NCBI GenBank assembly: GCA_030770545.1
Contig: CM061091.1
Span: 4,905,501-4,969,500, forward strand
DNA length: 64,000 nt
Direction of reading: 5' to 3'
From: Macropodus opercularis
Lineage: Eukaryota > Chordata > Actinopteri > Anabantiformes > Osphronemidae
Each line of letters starts with the position of its first letter. Within the stretch, counting starts at the first letter, position 1. The notes beneath the pieces are model-generated. The model had not been told where the DNA came from and made no database searches. It saw only the letters and a list, made by a program, of their open reading frames with translations. Positions 57,481-64,000 of the stretch are shown here, piece by piece. Both the position numbers and the translations under genes were made by a program.

Positions 57481-58119
57481 ATCAGGACAGTTTATACAGG
57501 TCAGTTTGTGCCATTATCAATAAACTACTGGGTTTAGTGTTGAACCGTAGCCAAGTGCTATTGTTGGTTGCACATCCATTGTGGTGTGTTTGAAAAAGCG
57601 AGGTCAATGTCAAAGCCTCATTGCACACAAATGAAAATATCTCCATGCATTCACGCCCCAGTGCTTATGAATACATACATAAATAAGACAAATAAATCTA
57701 AACAGATATGTCCCACGAGAGGGTTTGTGCTCTGTTGATAACGTTCCTTTTAACATGCTCTGTATTTGTGTACAAGCTGGCATATTTCACTGCTATGTAG
57801 GAGTTTAATATTCCTTAAACACTACAGTGACTGTGTATGATTTGTATTTGTGGTCCCACTGTTCTGGGATGCAGCGCTGCTTTGCCTGGGAGTGTGTGTG
57901 CGAGCGAGAAAGGGGGAAAATCATTGTGTATGAATAGCATACTTATTCAACTGCTTAGAGATTTAAAAGGGGATTACAAGGTTTCTCTCCAGAGATGAAT
58001 TTGCTCCATTTAAACAAAACTCTGCTCAAATCCAGGAGGTAGGCCTGTGTAGTGTTGATCAGCTGTTTAAGGTGCAGTTTATGGAAGCTTAAAACTCTTT
58101 AATTGACGCTTTCTCTCAC
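57481..58119. other. Gene-free stretch
   Basis: No gene recognised; AT-rich with no simple repeat of note. Confidence 0.5.
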
Positions 58120-58780
58120 AGTTGAATTATGGGTCCCGGGAGTCATCAGTATGCATTAAATCTCATCTCTCTTTGTGAATATTAACCTTTCTATAGATGA
58201 CAGTGAGAACACAACAGGACGCACGCGATTCGAAAATACTGCGATTTAATAATAAAAGAAAAAAATCAATTGTCTTAAGTTAAAGGCTTTTGTTGTGTTC
58301 TGTTGCAATTACAGAATGTTTGTGAAAGAGTGAGAGTTTCATAAGCTGTGATGAAAGTGTACACTTTAATTTCTTTCTCCTTTAGCAGTGGGCTGTATCT
58401 TCCATAAATTAAACATTTCAAATAGCCATGCCAATTTCGTTTTGTCCCTGTGTTCGCATGAATACTGTATGAGCATGTTTTACTTGAAGAGCACAGAGAG
58501 AATGAATCTGTGATTAATGGAAGAATAATGGAAGTGTAATAGAAATTACATTTTGAAAATTCATAATCTGCTTCCCTCTCTTTGTTCAAATACAAATGCT
58601 TCAGGCTCCAATTTTCATTTTCACTTTGAATAATGAGATGGTAAATTGAAGAGCATGGCAGGCTAAGAGAGGAAGAACTTTCAAGTTCAGCTGAAATGTA
58701 TTCTGACCTTGATTTTTTTTTTTCTTCTCCAAAATTCATCTGATGCAATCAAAGTGTGATTCAAATGTAAATCAGAAATG
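58120..58780. promoter_or_regulatory. Candidate conserved noncoding block 16 (large)
   Basis: About 660 bp of repeat-free AT-rich DNA containing CAGTATGCATTAAATC (octamer-like), CTGTGATTAATGG, TTGCAATTACAG and CATAAATTAAAC. The - strand is open for 157 codons (58275-58748), but the composition (Ser, Leu, Ile, Tyr-rich) and lack of splice context speak against a gene. Confidence 0.35.
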
Positions 58781-59039
58781 TAGCATGATCAAAGTTGAAT
58801 AGCCACTGGACTTCATGTGCCATTGGTAAGTGATACGTGCAGCAAACGCTGCTGTTGGCAAGATAAGAGGAACATACAGTATATGTGATCCGTCATAATA
58901 ATCACGTATTTTCCTCCTACTGCTCAGCGTTGTTGCATGGAGATGGTGACTCTGAGCTATGTCTTTAAGGGGGAGAGAGAGAGTTTCCACCCCTGGCTTT
59001 GTGTGCGAGTCATCAGACGTATTGCATGTCACTTGCAGC

Positions 59040-59460
59040 ACACGTGATGGAGGTTTTTAGAGCTAATGTGGAAAATGGTCCCTGAAACCTATATTGAATT
59101 TAAATAGAGGAATCAATTTAAGTGGAGGAATCAAGATATGGGCTGACACGGTGGACACCATCCCTGACATATACCCCAGCCCCCCTCACCTCTCACAGTG
59201 CGAATACAACATGTGAGTGATTCCATTTAATTATTTCATTTTCAACCCACTTGGGGTGAATGTTTTATGACACTGAATATTATCTGGAGCTGAACTGAAT
59301 GGGAATTCCTCCATTCCACCAGATATTTGCATAACTCTCTCTCCTGCTGCCCTCTGAGCTCACTGAGCACGGTTTCGTTTGATCTTTTGTAGACGCACAC
59401 GCAGACATTCCTACCCACACACCCACAGAGACGCTTCCCCAGAAATGGCTCTTTACTTAA
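59040..59460. promoter_or_regulatory. Candidate conserved noncoding block 17
   Basis: Contains ATTGAATTTAAATAGAGG, CATTTAATTATTTC and a CACTTGGGGTGAATG word. No gene seen. Confidence 0.25.
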
Positions 59461-61339
59461 AGACCCTGTGAATGGTTCGGTTTAAAACAGAAGGGCGTGG
59501 ACAACACAAAAAGAAAACGTCTCAAGTTGTTAAAAATAGCCCTCCTCACTGCAGCAGCTGCATCTTGTACATGTGCTATGGAAACTGAAGCACAATAGAT
59601 ACATGACACATAAAGCTCTACATGACCTGTTTGTCCCCTCAAAAATTCATTAAAAGGCCTTTAAGCCCGCAGTGATTGTGTTTATACTCCCAACAGTAAT
59701 GGTGTTTCGCTAACTTCGTTTCACCGGTGAAATGCTATTAACTCCTGCAGTTATTGCATAAACAACACATAATTTAGCTATCTCCCGTGGTTGCGCTTGG
59801 TAATTTTCTCCACCGAATACTATGAATTCATACAAGTCGTTTTTATTTTGATGCTATTGTGATATAAATTGCCTTTTCGGACATATTTGTGCTTTACTAT
59901 GAGATGTATTTTTCAGATAAACTAAATCAAGCAACAAAAGAGCTTTTGGCAACAGAACATTGGATTTACTGATCCTGTAATAGGAACCATAAATTCTGAC
60001 TTACATGCAGCAGTGATAAATGGAACATCAGATATGAAATTTCCTTTGGGACTTCCATCCTTTCCCAGAAATGGTTTCTACATGAAACCCGTGTTTATCG
60101 TACGAACTGAAAACGGTAAGGTGACAGTGGAAATGCACACATTTGTGTTACAATAGCGACAAAAGTACTAGAAGGAAAGTAGCTGGCGTGTAAAAGCTCG
60201 GGTAAAGTTACAACATTAGTACTTTTGAAACGTGAGCGTGTTTACCTGTACGGTCAGCCGTGGTCAAGCTTAGGCAAGAAAAGTGAGAGAAAGTGATTTT
60301 GCTTAGAGGTTAATAAGCAGAATAAATGTTGCGTAGAGAGTAACAGCCACACTTTCTTCTATTAAGTGAGATCACAGATCTTTCCCCAACCTTACACAAG
60401 TGCTGTGAGAGCCTGAACGCAAAACAAAGGGAAGTTTGTTACCAGCGTAATCAACTGGATCAAAGTCTTTCAGCGAGATTAGATGCAAAAAGTGTTGTTA
60501 GCCAATATTTTACTGATCTATACTCAAAACCATCAATATATTTACACCTTCCCATTGATGCTAATTGACAACATATGCTTGTTTTCGTGTCAATAAAAAA
60601 TCTAATATGATTGCAGTAAAATAACTAAACCTACTCCATTCGCTCTTTTAATGGTAGCTGGCTGATTTCACGCCATTCTTGAACAACACAGAAAGATTCA
60701 GCTGCCTCTCGAACACTTTTTTGAGATAAACCGAGCATCTGGCAGGTTGGACAAACATGCGAACTGCATGTTTCATTGATGAAATGTCCTCTGTAACTGC
60801 ACGTCAGCATCTGCCACTGACCCAGTTCTGCTGAAGCATGTAACTCTAAAACCCATCCTTACTGTAGCACAGCTATAATCCTTCCTTTTATACGTGTTAG
60901 TTCCTTTTACATATTTGCAGTGCTCATAACATCTGTGTGTTCCTAAGAAAATCCCATCCGAACTAAGACTCCCTGCTTCACTTTGCAGCCTTGAGTATTT
61001 TGGGCTGGTGAGTCAGAAGGGGCAAGCTGACCTATATCCCTGCATTAGATTTGCATTACTGTGGGAGGGACGTAACAGTACATTCAGTGTGCTTCCTATC
61101 AGCCAAAAATAAGTCTCTTTCTAAGGGACCAGGACATGCTGTTTGTTTGACTGGCGCATTCGCCTTTGTGTTGAAGGTAAGGCATTGTCTTTTGACAGAC
61201 AGGCAGTCAAGCTGGGCCAAATCAGCTGACAAACAACGCGTAGTCCCCAGATGTGCTGAACATTTCACCATCTTAGTGTTTCACGGCAGGAAAGTTGATG
61301 CAACCTGAAGTGAAAGTGTTTCTGAGGTTTTAAAGAGTT
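59461..61339. other. Gene-free stretch
   Basis: No gene, RNA or repeat recognised beyond ordinary AT-rich sequence. Confidence 0.5.
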
Positions 61340-61860
61340 GCATTTAAGTATGTTTGGCTTGAGACGTTCCTGAGGCAACGTGGGGAATGTGTTCGCAGCA
61401 AACTCTCTTCACTGTTACCGTCTTCATAATGTTATTCCACTTTTTTATGAGCCTGTTGACCTGACAGAGCCTTGGTGGAAAATGTGAAGCCTCCGGGGGT
61501 AGATCGCCTTGCATAAGCACATTTCCCATTAGAACAGCACTGAAGGGCAAGTGGAACAAGTCTCCCAATACAACAACCTCTGGAAAATAAGGAAATATAA
61601 CTGGATGATCACTATATTCCTGTTTTAATTCAAAACACCGTGTAACCCTCCTCATACCTTCTCTCTCCCACTCCCCCAATTCCCTCATGGTTAATTGAAC
61701 AGAATAGTTTAGTGTGCAATTAATTATGATGTCCTGAAATGATGTATGGACCTGACAGTGCATTGTGGGTAATAATAAGAGAGATTTATTTACTGGCTCT
61801 TTGTAGGCTCCTCTCACCCCTGCAAAATTAATACATTTTCTCTGATTCAAATTATGGAAG
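61340..61860. promoter_or_regulatory. Candidate conserved noncoding block 18
   Basis: The - strand is open for 168 codons (61344-61850) without splice context or family likeness. Words include CAATTAATTATG (61718-61729), GGTTAATTGAACAG and ACATTTTCTCTGATTC. I read it as constrained noncoding DNA; a lineage-specific gene cannot be excluded. Confidence 0.3.
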
Positions 61861-63039
61861 AAAATAGGAAGGAAATTGTGTCAGACGGATGCATATACAA
61901 CACACTCAGGGACACACTCAAAGGCAAACAAATGGTTGGAAATGCACCCACCCAAACACACGCTCGCGCATACTGTACCCGCACACACACGGAATCAATG
62001 TTGTTCTTGTAGGAAAATTGTAAATGTAAAACAGCAGAAATGAATCATGCTAATGGCATGGCTGACAGTTGTGTTCAATATTATGATTTCAAACCCCCAA
62101 AAGATTGATTACATAACCTCTTCTTTATTTACTTGGTAGAAGAAAATGTATTGCCCTGCAGTGCTGTGGGATAAACATAAAGTTAGGGAGGAAAAAAACC
62201 TGATGTAGGCAGAGCAAGGACTGAGATGCAACTGCTGTATGGGGGGGGGTCTGGTACGAAAAATGAAAAACTCTTTTTTTAATTACGCACAGTTACCAGA
62301 AAATCACAGTCTGAAGCCAAATGACATGTTGCTGTTGTAATTTTAATGGATAAACAGTCCCCAGTTAAAGTCGCATGAGGCAGCTTTGTACAATGGCAAG
62401 AGTTTACGTTGTGTGCACATAAATATAGCATCATTTCAATAAACGCCGAGCAACTGTGTTAGTTTGACTTATGTCAAGGAACACAAAACAAGGAGCGCAA
62501 ACAAATGCCAGCGAATGTCCAGCTGTTTCTGCGCTGTGCTCCTATGGTTACGTCACTGCAGTTGCACAGAAGGTCCAGTCACACGAAGTGGAGCGTTCAA
62601 TTATTTAACCAAATAGTGTGACTGTACGGCAGCACGAGTCGGAGGAATGGAAAACACGAGGTGTGTTTGCACCTTTAACGTAATTGCTCCCTGCCCGGAC
62701 ACCAGACGAATGGTGGATCCTACACGTAGTCAACAACAGGTGCATCTCTGCGCAGGCCAACGTTTTCCAGCAGTCGCTAACAGACAGTGTCGTGCATCTG
62801 CAGAGAATAATGAACTCGAAGCTTGTAAAGCACCTGGGCATGTAAATAAGTGCAGATGTTGTTGAAACATATGAGCGTAAATGAGACAGATTTACATGTG
62901 TGGTGTTTATTTTGCATAGAGGCCAAGGCACATACAGCATCATACAGCTGCAAGGTTTGGTTCTAAGCAAAGCACTTATGTCTTTTGTTGATCGATTGAT
63001 TTCCACTGAATCACTGACTGCTGTTGCATTTTGTAACTC
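61861..63039. other. Gene-free stretch
   Basis: No gene recognised. A nine-G run lies near 62241-62250, and a 133-codon - strand open frame (62605-63006) has no supporting features. Confidence 0.5.
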
Positions 63040-63460
63040 TCGCCATAGTTAAACTTGATTCATGTATTTTCTTTACAAATGCTCCTAGAGCGGAAGCGCT
63101 ATTGGGTAAAAGTTGTGTACGGCACAAAGCGGCATTGATTGCTTTCTATTCAGCGTCCCGTTCAAGCGCTCTCTGGTGTCTCTCCAGCTCTATTTAAAAC
63201 GCACCTTGCTCACTGGTGTTGCTGTTCCATTTAGCAACATGTGGGCATTCTGCCAGCTGCTTTCATTGTTACATAAATGAAACAAATCCTTGCTGTGTTC
63301 GAAATGATGCGGACATGGAAAAGGATGATATTACTCCTCCATTAGGAGTTGATCCAAATACTAGGAAGCTTGTAAAGGCGAGCATGTTTGGACTGCAGCA
63401 GGGCAAAGGGAGCACATTAAATCTAGATTCCACTGGAGTCTAATAACAGTTTCCTAAGTT
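63040..63460. promoter_or_regulatory. Candidate conserved noncoding block 19
   Basis: Contains GCGGCATTGATTGC, CTCTATTTAAAACGC, TTCATTGTTACATAAATG and CCACTGGAGTC words in repeat-free sequence. Enhancer-like by texture only. Confidence 0.25.
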
Positions 63461-64000
63461 CTCACAATGCAAACTAAGCAGCAAAAGGATTATATAATGC
63501 TAATGCAACAGTAAACAGCCGTTTATGAGAATGGTTTACAACTGTTTTCCATGGGGATTTGTTTGCAGTATAATCCACACAGTATACAATATGTAAACAG
63601 ATGTGCCTGAAATTGGAAATGCTTGGCTGACAAGTGTTTTTGATCCACTCCAGTGATTGAGGTCACCACTATACTTTTATAGGCTTCTGTTTACAGTATA
63701 TCAGAGGTTAGAGCTCATGCAATTACATTTTACTAAACAGAGACGCCTGCAGAGTTAATGTACAGCATATTTATTCATGTATGCATATACACAGCCTTAC
63801 TGCAGGTTTTCACCATAACTGACTCATCTTTGTAAAAAAGCTTCATTTGCCAATGTTGTTTTTGAAATGCGAAAGGATTATGAAACCAGCTGTAAAAGTG
63901 ACTAATGACTAAACCCAAACCAGCAACAAACTGACCTGTACACATGTTGCTCATGGCCAAAGAAAAGACTGCACTCGCTCACTCTGCTGTACGTACTGTA
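63461..64000. other. Gene-free end of the window
   Basis: No feature recognised; AT-rich, continuing the desert. Confidence 0.5.

Noticed and set aside
58275..58748. 157-codon - strand frame
   Set aside because: Low-complexity composition and enhancer-like DNA; more likely low stop density in noncoding sequence.
61344..61850. 168-codon - strand frame
   Set aside because: No family likeness or splice context; treated as a candidate noncoding block.
13800..64000. Large intron of ptprt (CHD6/RBL1 paralogon)
   Set aside because: No phosphatase or MAM/fibronectin exon was seen, and chd9-rbl2 better explains the left genes. Not excluded, because introns of that gene are very long.
1..64000. CRISPR arrays, tRNA or rRNA genes, operons, phage or plasmid functions
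   Set aside because: None seen; no regularly spaced direct repeats, no cloverleaf-type sequence, and the gene structure is eukaryotic.

Overview
The window is vertebrate nuclear DNA, most likely from a ray-finned (teleost) fish. Genes are split into short exons with compact GT-AG introns of roughly 80-2000 bp, signals are of the AATAAA poly(A) type, CA/GT microsatellites are frequent, there is a decayed LINE fragment, and the identifiable proteins are vertebrate families. No bacterial, plasmid or phage features are present. Everything below was read by eye; no alignment or database search was run.

Layout. (1) 1-4581, + strand: the last nine exons of a CHD-family chromatin remodeller with two BRK domains, best read as chd9, followed by what looks like a long 3'UTR to about 7.4 kb. 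(2) 7555-7863, - strand: one unrecognised, codon-like terminal exon whose poly(A) signal overlaps the distal chd9 signal on the opposite strand. (3) 8806-11958, + strand: 13 exons, all in frame, of a retinoblastoma-family pocket protein closest to RBL2/p130. It lacks any recognisable N-terminal cyclin-fold half and has a very short A/B spacer. (4) 12905-13275, + strand: a predicted two-exon small protein with an MGCSTS acylation-type motif. (5) From about 13.8 kb to the end: a 50-kb stretch with no convincing coding exon. It holds many AT-rich, homeodomain-motif-rich blocks that look like conserved noncoding (enhancer) DNA, a few microsatellites, a LINE remnant near 53.1-53.9 kb and a possible foldback/MITE element near 34.1-34.7 kb.

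Context. In human 16q12.2 the order is CHD9 - RBL2 - AKTIP - RPGRIP1L - FTO - IRX3/5/6, with CHD9 and RBL2 on the same strand. The chd9 to rbl2-like order and orientation match. The desert beyond would then correspond to the IRX-side regulatory landscape, with AKTIP, RPGRIP1L and FTO absent from this stretch, as might be expected of one of two copies after the teleost genome duplication. This is inference. Five strong CTCF-like motifs, all in the same orientation, lie at 2.2, 7.6, 14.1 (two) and 32.4 kb. The pair at 14.1 kb sits at the border between the gene cluster and the desert and may mark a domain boundary.

The most interesting items are the apparently N-terminally truncated but open pocket-protein gene, the small acylated-type protein gene next to it, the tandem CTCF pair at the desert border, the dense enhancer-like blocks, and an RE1/NRSE-like site at 52.6 kb.
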